Below, in pieces: positions 1 to 12,962 of a stretch of 64,000 nucleotides of DNA. A model generated the notes under the pieces. The model saw only the letters and a list, made by a program, of their open reading frames with translations, was not told where the DNA came from and did no database searches. The DNA lies in contig JXTC01000378.1 of the NCBI GenBank assembly GCA_002914845.1, positions 177,482-241,481 of the forward strand, in the 5' to 3' direction. The stretch is from Trema orientale. Its lineage: Eukaryota; Streptophyta; Magnoliopsida; Rosales; Cannabaceae. The number at the start of each line of letters is the position of its first letter. Within the stretch, counting starts at the first letter, position 1. The translations under genes were made by a program, and so were the position numbers.

Positions 1-3000
1 CTGGAACCTACATGTCATGCAGTGAGATTGAGAGAGTGCAAAAGAGAGTGTTGCTAACAGTCTTTTTTTCACTTATGTTGCTTTTGGTTTTTAATTTTGT
101 ATTTTGTAGAATGTATATATGCCATTTATTTTCTTAGTCTTATAAAAATATTAATTTATACATTAAGCCCCAACTCAAAAAAAAAAAAAGTACAGAACAA
201 ACAATTCCTGAGGAGGCCTTGAAAATGCTGTTTAATGGAACTTTAGCTTTAGCTAATCGTGACCAATAAACTACTGCTTTTGCTTGGTAGGTCGAGAATG
301 CCTGACAACTCAATTTATCCAGTGCGCCCATGCCAGATTCATCGAGGAACAAGCAATGAACCAGAAATGTTATACAAAACTCGCACAATGTATTGCGCAA
401 GTAAATTCTATAACCCTTACAGACAAAGTTCCCACAAAATAGACACAATATGATTTTAGCCTTCACTAAACAATAATTCTATTTTCGTCCCTGATAATAA
501 ATACAACTGCTCAAGGACCCGAATCTATATTTGTTTAAGTTTTTTTAATTGTATATCCCCCTTATCAGTCATCAAGAAGGTTAAGCTGTTGTTGGCAACA
601 ACAATATCCTACCTATCGACCGTTAAAGATATGATAAGATAATACAAACAATTAGCCAAAAAATAGTTATCGAGTTAAATAAGGTACTTAGATCATCATT
701 TGATAACTTAGCAATATAGTTGAATTTAACCCATCGATCTCGTCAGGAATTATTTCCCATTGGCCAAATTTCAGTTTCAATAAATCAACCCACTTTATCT
801 CTCAGCTTTTATAAGATTGAAAGGAAACAAAATTCAAGAAATGTGTCTGAACACATTTTTAATTTTTTTTTATAGAGTTACGAAGAAGGTCTAGCTGAAA
901 TTTAAAGGAGTGCGATTGCTAGTAATAAAATAAAATAAAATATTATGTTACGATTGTTTCTTGTATTCTTAACGAATATAATTAATTGTTCAATTAATTA
1001 TGTAAGGTGATTCTGGAGAAAATTATAATATGGATGGTGTCACATCGTAAAAACTTGACACACAATATTTTTATTTGGTTCAACTATCTCCTGATAGTCT
1101 ATATCCAAAGGGCCACACACAGAGAAATAAACTTATTAGTAAAGAATAACGTGAGTATAAACACTAATCAAATTTAAAAGATTCTCTCTCTTAAATATTG
1201 TAATATACCAGTACTCCTTCACTAATCCGTCTAGCGAGCTCCCTTCGACTTGATGTGATTTCTTCTATCTGAACTACCTTCAGATTTCACGGAACCTGCC
1301 TTCTCCCGAAGACTTGCACTTCTCCGAAGCGCTCGTACTTCTTCCGAAGCACTCTCACAACTAAGAATCGCTCCTAGTCTAACAATACAAAGTATAGACA
1401 GATTTAACAAAGTATTGCTCTAATGACAATCACAAACATACATGGCACCACAAGGACTCTAACCTAGACTCCTATTTATAATGCTTGAGGTCTTCTAATC
1501 TTTAGTAATCTGCAAGACACGTTATAATCATCATAACTATTGATTGAAAGCCAATTAGATCAGTCAAAGATAAGATTTTCGTAATCAAGGCTAATCTATA
1601 ATTGTTACTGATTCTGCACAGTGATGTTACAATATTGGCCCTGTCTAAAACAGCCAGATTTGTAACCTTCCAGAAGAAACGTAGATTTGTTATCTAAAAT
1701 AGCAATTTCGATTTTCACACAAATCAATCAAATAAAAAGTGTTCACACACAATAAGAATCAACTAAATATAAATAAGGAAATGATAACTTAAGAGATAAA
1801 CATTTACACTTTCATACTATAAGGCACTTTCTATAAAAATACAAGATGTCAAAGCAATCCAATAAAATTAGCACAATAATTATAATCTGTTTGATTAGAA
1901 TTAGAATTTATTATTTCTAAAAATATTAATCAATTAATATTAGTAATATCACAATAATTAATCTTCACTAAAATATGCCTAAACAAGAAAAAAATATGTG
2001 AATATAATTTTCCTACAAGACAAACATCAATCACTGATATTTCTGATCAAAACACAACTAATTGAACAAAAATTCAATTATATGACAATTGTAAAATTCG
2101 GACAAACATGTTCAAAAATGTCAAGTCAAATATCTCTCAGTCAATACAGACAGTAATATTGCAATATCTTAAATGACAACAGATTTTGCCCTTTCATATT
2201 ACGCTAACCATATTATCAGAACTAACCAGATTATGCTAACTAAATCGTCTCTGAATTTCTAATGCGGATGGCTCTAAGTTCAAATCTCTTTAGAGCTCAA
2301 ATCTCTTTATTCTCGCTTTGAAAACGGAAAGCCAAATGAGTCAATTTTGATACAGAAAAATCCAATTATATTATAAGTAATAACAATCATCTACCATTAC
2401 TTTCCTTGGAGAAGACAAACAGAAAAAAGGAATATTGTCCTTTCTGCGTAGGAGAAGACCGATTCGTGAAACTTAAGTCACGGGTGTCTTATAAAACTAG
2501 GTGCATTTTACGTTGATGTTAGAAGATTCAACTCAATGATTGAGTTTCACTATTTTTCTTTTTTCACTTTTTAATTTTTTATTTTATTGAAAAGATTTGG
2601 AACTTTGTATTGGAAGATCATTGTTTCATCATACCATCATAATTTTTTTTTTTCCCAGAAACTTATAAAAGTAGGTAAAATCAAGGAGTAATGACTAATA
2701 AAATACTTTTTAAGTTCTACAATAATCGATGACATTCTTAATAAGGAGAAACAAATTAAGCAAAATAGGACATTACTCCATTTCACTTATATTCTTCTTA
2801 AAGAATCAAGAGCATGTGGCCAGCAACCAGCTAAAGGGAAGGGGAAAGGGAAATTAAGAAAACTTTTTTCTTGGAAAAAAAAAAAGAAAGAAAATAAGAT
2901 AACAACAGCTTATTCTTCTCCTCTTTTTTTCCTTGAAAAAAAAAAGGAAATTGAATAAAGGAAAAGTAGTTTCATTTATATATATATATATATATACCTA

Positions 3001-3854
3001 CATATTTTGAGAAAATTTCATAAAATGACCTTGTATTTCAAATTTTTGAATTTTTGTTAAGAAACCCATTGTATTAAGAAATATGGGAAAACTCTATTAA
3101 ATTTAACTTTTTATTACAAAAAAAAGTCTTATAATTTGACTATTTTTAAAATCCGACATTCTCATGTAAATTAATTAGAAAAATTAATAAAAAATGACAA
3201 GTATTCTTAATGGATGGTAGATTTAGATTTATATTACTTTTCTACTTAGTGTTTGGATACATAGATAATTATTTGCAAAGTGTTTTACCTCTTGTAAGGT
3301 ATTTGAAAAATCAAAATATTGTTTAGAAACTAGAAGAGACAATTTAAAAAATCGAAATATTATTTATAAACTAGTATAGATAATTCTTAAATTTATTTTA
3401 AATCTAAATCTACCATTCAATAAAAGTGATTTTGTCATTTTTCATTAATTTTCCTAATTTTATGGTATGAGAAGATCGCATTTTGAAAAAGTCAAAATAC
3501 AAGACCTTTTGTAATAAAAATCAAATTTAAAAGGGTTTTCTCATATTTCATAAAACACAGGAGTTGCGTAAAAATAAATAAATAAATAAAAAGCAAGGTC
3601 ATTTTGCGACTTTTTTCTGTATTTTTTCCTCTTTTTCTGGTTGAATAAACCCTATTTTTTTCATTTTTAGTTTCATTCTTAGTTTCAAAAACAGGTATAT
3701 AGTATGTGTCAAGTGAAGTTCAGATTAACAAAAATTCAAGAACAATTCTACAACAGAATGAACAATAGTGTTTTTGTAGGAAAAGTAACAAATTGTTTCG
3801 CATTTATAATTACACAAAAAAAAAAAAAAAAAATCATTTAAACACTGATGCAAT
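1..3854. other. Intergenic DNA downstream of NOL, no gene recognised
   Basis: This stretch is AT-rich with many in-frame stops. A 108-codon open frame on the minus strand (140-466) has no recognisable domain and no splice partner that I could find, so I do not call it a gene. It could be part of a 3' exon of a gene lying to the left, or repeat DNA. A pure (TA)10 run lies at 2977-2996 and a fold-back element occupies about 3010-3620 (separate entry). The NOL 3' UTR is expected just below 3855. Confidence 0.6.
3010..3620. mobile_element. Fold-back MITE with long imperfect terminal inverted repeats
   Basis: The left arm (about 3010-3235) reads, in order, AAAATGACCTTG, then a GGGAAAACTCTATTAAATTT-like block, then a run ending TTATTACAAA, then GGTAGATTTAGATTT. 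The reverse complement of the right arm (about 3385-3620) gives the same landmarks in the same order: AAAATGACCTTG, GAGAAAACCCTTTTAAATTT, TTATTACAAAA, GGTAGATTTAGATTT. The arms therefore pair over about 200 bp with a short loop near 3236-3384. There is no coding capacity. This layout is typical of non-autonomous DNA transposons of the fold-back or Mutator-like type. I could not fix the target-site duplication, so the ends are approximate. Confidence 0.72.
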
Positions 3855-6800
3855 TCAATCTTCAAGCACATATCTGTTTCTTCTAGCACCAAACGCAAGT
3901 CTCTGTATACTCGTGGGGAAACAGAAAATAAATAAATAAATAAATATTGGGATATAAGAATTTTAGAAACTTTTAGACTCTATTTGATATATTCTTTGAA
4001 ATCAAAAATGAAGAGAAATACCCCCAAAGAAAATGAAGAAAAATAAACTTAACTGAAAATATCTGAGAGTAGGCTTTCAACCCAGTAAGGAAACGAATAT
4101 AAGTAGGCCTCATGGATCCATTGGCAATAAAGGATCTTATGTTTGGAACGAGGTATTCCGCAACCTGAGAACCCCGCAAAAACCCAACTCAGAACAATTA
4201 TTAACACAACAATACAACAAATAAAATCAAAGCAAAAGAAAGACACAAGATGAACAAAGAATCCAGGAGCAGGACGTGGAATCATAATATTTTAGAGTTG
4301 CTCCATACAACTTGATAAATTTTTCTAGATTCATAACTTGAATGATATAACATCTCATAAATGGATACAATATTATATATAGATATAAACTGCCGCCTAT
4401 GTATCCATATCATTCAAGTCCTAAACCTATAAAACAAAATGGTCGAGACGTTTAGACTTTTCCTATCTTTTATTATAGGATCTAGTTGTAATATTCTTAA
4501 TTGGACCTAGATTCACTGTTCATTTTCTATGTCGTATTCACTGTCCACCTAATAATGTTTTGACACATTAGTTGTTCATTCGTGTAAAATGCTTTCATTT
4601 TTAAGTTAATACATCATAATCCGATCACGTAGACAGAGAAAAAACATATAAAATGGGCAAAGGAACCGAGTCCTATCTAATTTTGATATCCAACCAACTG
4701 GCAACTATTGTAATTAGAAATAAGAATTCTGTTCGTTAGCTTCTGAAAGTAATGGAAAAGAATGCTACAGACATTGAGCTAAAGATTCTCTAACTGAACG
4801 TTGATTTGTAAGAAAACTATTGCTTTGGCAAGATAATGGAAAGTTTTAGAATCAGTGTCTTTGCTTAAGAATGTAGTACAAGAGATGCTCTGAATACATG
4901 TGGTAATGGAGTAGAAATGTAGAACACGGGATGTTTTGATAATTAGTGGTAATGGAGGAAAAGAGACGTAATGAGAGACGTATACATCTCTAAAATCAAC
5001 AATGATTAGTTATGGATAATCGTATGGCTTAATAATGACTACATTATGCATTGATCATGATATATTCACACAGGTATAACATACCAAAAAAAAAACAAAC
5101 TAACTTACCACTTCAGCTGGTTCTGCCAAAACATTGATGAAAAACTTGGCCTGCAAGAATCGAAATCCATCAATTGTGCCATGGAACATGCAAAAGACTC
5201 ATCACAACAAGAGACATATGAATCTTACTCTACCTGCTTCGTAGTAGCACCAGACATGAGAAGATCAGTGGTGACCATTCCTGGCTGGAAAATACAAACA
5301 AAAAATAAATAAATAAACAAGTGATCGAGCAAGGAGACAGACATAGATAGCTCGAAAACCCCATCATTTTTGCAACATGAAAATATAACCCTCAACACGG
5401 TTCAGGTCTTGCTGAACTGATTGGTTCACAGCAGGTCTGGAAATGTTGTCTAGTGCTAGAATACACTTGGTTGAAAGCGTAACTTTAGGGAAAATAGGTA
5501 GGAAAAAAATGGCTTGATTTACTAGAGATTGTGCTAGCCATAGAGTAAAGATGTCGTCTTTCCAAGGAAGTCGACCTGCTAACTTTCCCAATTACAATGA
5601 ATCTACAGACGGACATCATCGTGTACTCAATTTATCACCTTAACAGCAATTCAGTAGTCTGTCAGAAGTCATAAACATGAGAACAAAAGCCACCTGGCAC
5701 AAGGCAAGGTGATTGTCAAGTCATAATTGCTCCCAGAATACCAAAAATGAGTAAGGCCAGCCACCTACCATGACATCAGCGGCTTACAGTGTCTCTGAAG
5801 CATGCAGTCTGCATCACTTCAGGGCATGATGTTCAGATATTCATCTTCCAAAGTGTATGTTTGGCCATATCCGTAACCGAGATAAATGACACAACGTCTT
5901 ATTCTTTCACAAATAACCCTACGATACACAAAGACTTCTGGCTCACAGGAAGACCCTTGTAAATTCTTTTTCGCTTCTACGATTAGAAATGATCTCTAAT
6001 ACTCACTTGATACTCAAATTGTGCCATAATATTTTTGATTGAGGACTTCCTTTCTTCCACTTTTTGAGGATTTGTGATTGAAATCGAAAGGATAATTTAT
6101 GCCCTTATTTTAGGAGTAAATATAGACTTATCTGTTACAACAATTGTTATAAATTATCTATTAGGAATTATTAGAGTAATAGTCCGATTTGAAGTCTTTT
6201 TATTTGTGTTTCCAGTCGAATTAGGATTTGTCACTCGTCTATCTATAAATAGGCCACTAGCGTGTTCATTACCTTTTGCAATTACTGTGAATTGATAAAC
6301 TACAGACATTCTCTTTCCAACATTCTTCTAGTTCTCTCTCTAAAATTCTCTACTTCTCTCTTTCCTCAGCTATCTTCTCTTTTCTCTCCCAGTATTACAT
6401 CAAGTTGTCTTTTCCAAGTATGGAATGGGTCTAATACAAGCCTGTTTTCTGTGTTAATCACCATAGAACCGCCTTGATTTATACATATACTCCCTCTTTC
6501 TGATTCCCTTCTCTTCAGCTAGAATTACACTGACCACTGGTATTTTGGACCTTTACAGCCAGGACCAGGAATCCTTTCAGAGAGTTTTCTATGACAGCCT
6601 TACTGCAATACCTTCAGGGTTCTTATCCGCTATTGTGATTTTCCACCAATCAATACTTGTTCCACTTCAGTTTCAAACATATTTACTCACTATAGAAGTT
6701 CGATTCCCTCTCTCTAATTATTAAATTATTTTCCTTGCATTTAGGAGCATATAATACAGAGAAATGGGCAAAGAAAAATGATGTAGGATAAGATGAGAAT

Positions 6801-9800
6801 TTAGAAAGAGAATAGGTAGAAGAGCAAGGAGTGATAGAATTTAGGCAGAAACAGATGAATGGGTAGAAGAGCAATAGAAAAGCAAGACAAGAACTCAGAG
6901 AGAGAGATCCATAAGAGGAGAAAACTCAATAACCGTTTATTAATTCATCATAATCTGAAAAATAATTACATAGTTAAGCCTATTTATAGATAGGCAATTG
7001 GACAAAACTAGGAAACTAGACACATTCTAGAAACTAATAGAAACGGGAAACTCAAAACTAGTTACTCAAAATTAAAATAAACCTAATAATTAAATAAAAC
7101 CTAATTTAATAATTATTACTATAATATTCCTAAAATATTACTTTCCTATTCTTCATCAAAAAAGCATCAAATGACCGCTAATTGAATGTAACACATCATA
7201 TGAAAAATCTAAAATACGTATGTTCATGGGTGAAAGAGCACTAGATGGGGTTCATCCTTTAATTAGTGGTATATGTTCTCAAAAGTCTATGAGAGAGCTT
7301 TAGGATTAAACATAACCTCCACCAATGGTGAATTGGTTAACAGGTGCAGAGATCAATTAACCCCATCTTGCAGCCACTAGACAAGTTCCCACCAAATTGG
7401 TATGGTTTAGACAGAAAACAAAAGGAAAATTGAAACTCCCAATAAATGAGAATAAATCCACTCATCTAGGACCGTATTTGCAAGTTCTCAGAGCATAACA
7501 CCTTTCTTTTAAATTCGTCAGTCAAAAATTTGTGTAATGTTTTGTTTGACAGGTGACAAGATAAAAAATAATTCATTAAGGTAGGGCAGAACATACCGAC
7601 AGATTATGAACGACAACATTTTTTTCATCTTGCATCTGCAATTCTGACTGCAAAATTGAACGATAAACAGAAATATAGAGTCAGAAGACACAAAAGAATA
7701 CATACAGGATATTGAAACATTCAGAAAGAAACTCAAATTTGAACATACTCTAAACATTCTATCACCATGACATGAAAAGGCTGATTATCACATTAGCAGA
7801 TCTGAACAAATGGTGTGACATTTTGGGTCCAATACCAAGAAAAAGAAATGTGGAACAGAATAGAGTTTATATAAATAAACTATAAATTACCTCAAGAAAA
7901 ATATACGAAATGAATATCCATGGATACGAAACAGAAACTTTATTAATTGTTTAATAAAGTTACAAAAGTTGCCACAAGAAATACAAAGCAAAGACTAAAA
8001 TTACGACAACAGAGCACCCAAATTTTCAATAATTTTGTATATTAAGGACCAGCAAGAATCTACGGTTCTTTGAATAGCAAAAGTTATGCTATTAAGTTAA
8101 GGCAACAACATCAAGAAACTAACTAGGACCAGAAACTTTGACAAAAGAACTCTAATCCAGTGCCTTATTTACAAAAATTTGAACAAGTACCTGCAATGAT
8201 TTTGTTAGATGTACAACACTGCGTTTTGTTGCACCATATGCAGCAAATCTGCATAAGACGAAAGTGAAAGATAGAATTGATCACCAAAGAATTGCTCATT
8301 AACAGACTACTTAAATTGCATGTTGTTTGGCCCGCAAATAAAAGAGAATAATGCAGTACAACAGAGTAAAAGTTACTCTCATGCAATATACTACAAGAGT
8401 AGATCTGTAATAGAATGAAGAAAATAACTCTGAACATGCAACTAGCATAATCAGGAAGGGAGGAGCCCTTTCCTTAATTAGATCTCTAATATAGTTGAAT
8501 CAAAGACTGGCTACTTCATAATATTAGAACATCAACGCCACATAAAACTAAGAAATGCTAAAACCATTTATGGCAGGACCATAAACGTACATGCAAGGAA
8601 CGGAAACACGTGACCATTGCGAGTAACAGGCCCCTGGGGAGAGGGTTTTCAGCTGAGTGTGGTGAGTAAGACCCACCAAATCACGAAAATTACAATACCA
8701 ACACAAGATAAATTAGATCTCAGTATACAAATCTTCTCCCCCTTTTTTTTTTTTTAATATTTATAGTTTTGTTCATGTACTTGAGAGGAGCAATGAATTA
8801 ATAATATAGGAGAAAAATTCAGATCCATACAGCCATCAAATAAAACAAATATGGTTGCAGCACAATATTTACTACTATGAAAACAAAGAGAAAAGAAAAG
8901 CAGCATGATTCGGATTTTTTACCAACCAAAACACCCATCATATGACTCTCAAGAAAAATAAAAATGGCACCTTGGGGTTGGTCTTCCATCTGAACCAGCT
9001 CCATCAATGTTGAAAATGTGCCCACCTCGAGGCTGGTTCAACATCATCTTTATTGCCTAAACAAAGCAAACATCCACCGATGACAATCAATTTAAAACAC
9101 ACTTGCAAAGAAAATAAAATTTTCTACCTCTCGGCAACAAATCATCAGTCCAAGTGTATTTGTAGTGACAACTTCTCTGCATGAAACAAATTCGAAGGAT
9201 AGACAATGAAAAGGATGGGGATAAGCAGAGAAATTGAGTTGAATGAATTTGAGATAGAAAAAGATTGAATGCTCACATAAGGTCTTCATCTGAAGCCTCA
9301 GCAAGTGGTTTATAACTATATGCATTTGATCCAGCATTATTAATCTGCATATATCAGTTGGGTTAAGAAGACACAATTGGAAAGCTCCAAAACGTAATAG
9401 TATCACTAAGAGTATTAGCCAGAATAAAATCAACCTTACAAGTATAAACACAAGCACATAGATACATTACTTTTGCTGTCAGTGTTAATATATAAATATT
9501 CCATACATGTCTGCTTGCAGATATATGGAGATAAGAGGAACATGGAGCGGAGAAGGACACCCATTGATGAAGAAAATAATTTAAACTTCAGCATGAAATT
9601 GCAACATCAAATTAGACAACCAAATGAGATTTGCAGTTCTAATATGGTTCACAATCTAGTTGTAACTGGCATACAACATGAAGATCAAGTCAGGAATAGA
9701 TATGAAGAAGAATTTTTAAAATTCACATTCAAGCATGGTTTAGAATTGTGGATCATTTTAGAATGGAAATTTAGAAGTCAATTCCAGTCCAAACTACAGA

Positions 9801-11652
9801 AGAGGAGGATATTTAGCAGATGAATGTCCTATACTTTGCTTCGTCAAAAAAAACCATGCCATATAGACCGGTTAAACTAAATTTATGCCAGTAAGCTAGC
9901 ATGTGTCCCTTTCTTTCATTCTTTATTTATTGTTTTTTTTTTTTTTTCCTTGACCAAGTCATAAGGAAAATGGATCTGACAATATACCCATATATCAATG
10001 TATTTTAGGTTTCTTTGCGCAAATGCAACTAAATCCTTGACATCCTGGCCTTCTCTAACGTCACATTGTGTACCCTGTAAAATAAGCATGAAATGATGGC
10101 ATGAAATAAGCAACACGCTGTTCTAGATAAATACAAGTTTAAAAAGAAAATAATAATACTGAGCAGAAAAGAGAAAGGAAAATGTAAAAATTATAATACG
10201 AAAAGAAAGGAAACAAAGAAGTCCTAACGGAGGTACCCACACATGCTGCTCCCCATATTCTTCCCTGAGGCTTTGTACAGCAGATTCCACCCTCTCTGCT
10301 GTATTAGAGAATTGTAAATAAAGTAAGCAAATATAAACACTAGCCTTTCAGCCATGGCAACACATAAACTACATTGCTTAATAATATGTAACAGTTAACC
10401 ACCCCCACCCCCCCAACCAAAAAAAAAGAAAGAAATACATAACTTAATTAATCAAGCAAAGTTAAGGAAAAAAAAAAGTGAAGTAATAAACCACAAAGAA
10501 AACAATAAAAACGTCAGAATGTATTTCAACAATAACCTAACACTTTTCTACTTTTAAGTCATTGTTGAGATATATTCGCACATAAACATTAGGGACAGGG
10601 ACAAGAATTCTGCCGCAAATAACTACACGACACAGAAATCTACAAAGAAAAATGGCATTTCTCTTAAACACATTTTAAATATAAGCCACTAAATATCATC
10701 CCAGAGTCGGTGATTACCTGATCTTGAGCAAATTACAACATTGTCACCTGCTTTGAGAAACTCTTTGGCAAGAGCATATCCTATACCTGAGATAAGGGGT
10801 TTCATTTAAAAAAACAAAAAAAATGGAAGAAGAAAAGAAAAACAGCAATTCACTTAAAAAGATTGTTACATCAAATTACTTCACATTATCACAACAACTT
10901 CACTTATTTTTATCACAGAAAACTTGACTATTGTATAATATGGCGCGATAAAAAACAAAAGCAGAAAGGTTTTGCAACCACGCAGATTACACTGCGAAAA
11001 TTGAGAGACTCCAACAAAAGAACCAGTTGTATCACCTGTGGAGCAGAAAATAATAGCCAACAATGTTTTCCAACAAGTGACCAAAATCGAAATAAACAAA
11101 AATTTCAATTGATACCAAAATGTGCAGTAGAAGAGGCTCTATCCCAAAAGAACAAGCAGCACCATATAAGAAAAAGTAACACCAAAAAGTACATTAAAAT
11201 CAATTGAAAAATTCAATAAAATTAAAGAGTAATTAACATAGTATGAGCTCCCAAAATGAATAAATAATTAAATGAATTACAAAAGAAGGGAAAAAAAAAA
11301 ACCAATTTAAAGAAGTGAAAAAGCAGCTGCGCAGCATCACCAGAAAATGAGTACCTTTAGTTGAACCTGTAATGAGGACGTTGAAAGGAGGCACCATTGC
11401 TTCTCTCTCTCTTTCGCTCGAANAAGATTGGGCCCTGAGCCTAGTGCCAGTGGCACACCTGGTCAGGCCAAGGGGGTTTTGGCGGGAAGCAACGGTCAGA
11501 GAAGCGTGGAAATTAAGAAGAGATGGGTTGTTTTCAAAGAGAGGATGAGTTTGGGTCTTGGAGGAGAAGAGTGGAGAGAGAGACGAGGAACAGCACAAGT
11601 TGAGGGAACACGCCATAGCCATTGCTTGCTTACTCCCAACTCCCAAAGCCAA
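3855..11652 (-). CDS. NOL: Chlorophyll(ide) b reductase NOL (NYC1-like), 13 exons
   Basis: NOL is a short-chain dehydrogenase/reductase that, with NYC1, reduces chlorophyll(ide) b to the 7-hydroxymethyl form in plastids. This starts chlorophyll b and light-harvesting complex breakdown. Exons in reading order: 11652-11355, 10786-10718, 10298-10237, 10074-9988, 9344-9277, 9176-9128, 9056-8971, 8248-8191, 7647-7597, 5284-5234, 5150-5109, 4164-4054, 3902-3855. All introns are GT-AG and the sum is 1080 nt (359 aa), close to the family size. Visible motifs are TGSTKGIG (NAD(P) binding), INNAGS, and the catalytic YGATK. The C-terminal segment EYLVPNI...RNRYVLED is typical of NOL. A Ser-rich N-terminus looks like a chloroplast transit peptide. 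An in-frame ATG at codon 11 (MAMACSLN) could be the true start. Exon 1 carries one ambiguous base (11423), giving one unknown residue. The 2.3-kb intron at 5285-7596 holds repeat-like DNA. Confidence 0.93.
6080..7165. mobile_element. Two opposed LTR-promoter-like segments inside a NOL intron
   Basis: On the plus strand, the sequence around 6235-6255 has a CTATCTATAAATAGG promoter core, followed by a pyrimidine-rich leader to about 6480. On the minus strand the same core occurs near 6975-6995, followed by a similar pyrimidine-rich leader running down to about 6700. The minus copy begins with an AT-rich GGAATATTATAGTAAT stretch near 7120, similar to the GGAATTATTAGAGTAAT stretch near 6165 on the plus strand. 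This looks like two related LTR U3/R segments facing each other. No retroelement protein is present. The call rests on composition and the shared cores only, and the limits are approximate. Confidence 0.4.
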
Positions 11653-12962
11653 AGCCTAACTAAACTTGAGTGCCTAAGCGCCAAACCAACATTAAGGAGA
11701 GGAAAGAAAACGTGGAGGATGGAAAAGACGGTCTTTTTCTTCGTCTTGTTTGGTGCGAACGAATGAAAAAAAAATTAATTTATTTTAAAATGATTATTTT
11801 ATCTTCAATATAATAATTTTAACAATTAATATAGGAGATTAACATGATAAATTTATTTTTGTGATGGGTTAAAGTATTTTTTTCTTTCACCTTTTTCTCT
11901 ATTTTAGAATGAAAAATTTTTGTGAGCTCTACCTCATTTTTTTCCCTCCTTTTTTTTCTTTTATTTTCTTTTCCTCTCTCTTTTTCTTCCTACCAAACAA
12001 CTAATTTTTTCTTTTTTCTTTCCTTTTTTCCTCTTACCCTTTCTTTCCTCTCTTTTTTCCTCCTACCAAACATAGCATAATACTTCCCGTTGTCTCTCTC
12101 TCTTACTACTTTGATATATGGATTCCCTATAATCCATTAGTATAAAGGGCGTATATTTGGCAGAAACAAACGCTCCTATAGTTCTTTTTTCCCCCCTCCA
12201 AGTACAAATTATTAACTTTCATCATAAGAGAATAAAAATAATAGAATTTCTTTTTACTGGTAAAATAATATAATACCAAAACTTAGGCATTGATGTTCTT
12301 CATTCTATGTTAAAAGCACTCCATTATTATTAAATAATCGGTGGTTACATTCAGACAAACAACTGAACCGAAAAAGTAAAGAAGCTTCCACAGAAAAGAT
12401 AATGAATAAGGAGACTAGTATTGAATCCTAACTATATATGTAGTATTTATTTTATATATCATAGAGAAATGACAATTGAATCAATTTACATGAATATTAC
12501 AAGGACTTCCCCAAATGGGCTAAAAAAATAATTGATAACAATATCATTAATGTAACTCATTTCTTTCCTTTTCTCCTAACAAAATATATATATCAGTTTC
12601 GTTTATTTGGGAAGTACTATCTATCCTTCGCAAGATCTCGGTGTCAACAAAAATTTCAGTCTTTTACTCACGCTGCTCTTCAGTCACGTACTTTCCACCC
12701 GAGTATTTCTCAGACATTGATGAAAACCCTTCTCATGTTTGACTTGCATATAATAATCTCTCATTGATCCTTAAACTGTATTTAAATTAGTAAATACCAA
12801 TAAGGGTACTCCTGTGTCACCTTCTCAACGTCCATCCTTTTGATTTATATCCATATTGCCTGTCTAAAAAGCAGAATGATCAACTCCGATACCTCAAAAT
12901 GAGAAGCCCGGGATGGCAATAGCTTATATTTGTTGACCGTAAGCCAGTATCTATCATTAACC
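11653..12962. other. Spacer between NOL and the DExH helicase gene
   Basis: This spacer should contain the NOL promoter and 5' UTR (high-coordinate side of NOL) and the 3' UTR of the helicase gene, since both genes run leftwards. It is pyrimidine-rich at 11890-12070, with repeated TTTTTCTTTCC-type runs and two copies of a CTACCAAAC-like phrase (near 11990 and 12063), suggesting local duplication. I see no clear TATA box close to the NOL start and no open frame of note. Confidence 0.6.

Noticed and set aside
140..466. 108-codon minus-strand open frame at the left edge
   Set aside because: No recognisable domain, low-complexity hydrophobic ends, and no splice partner seen.
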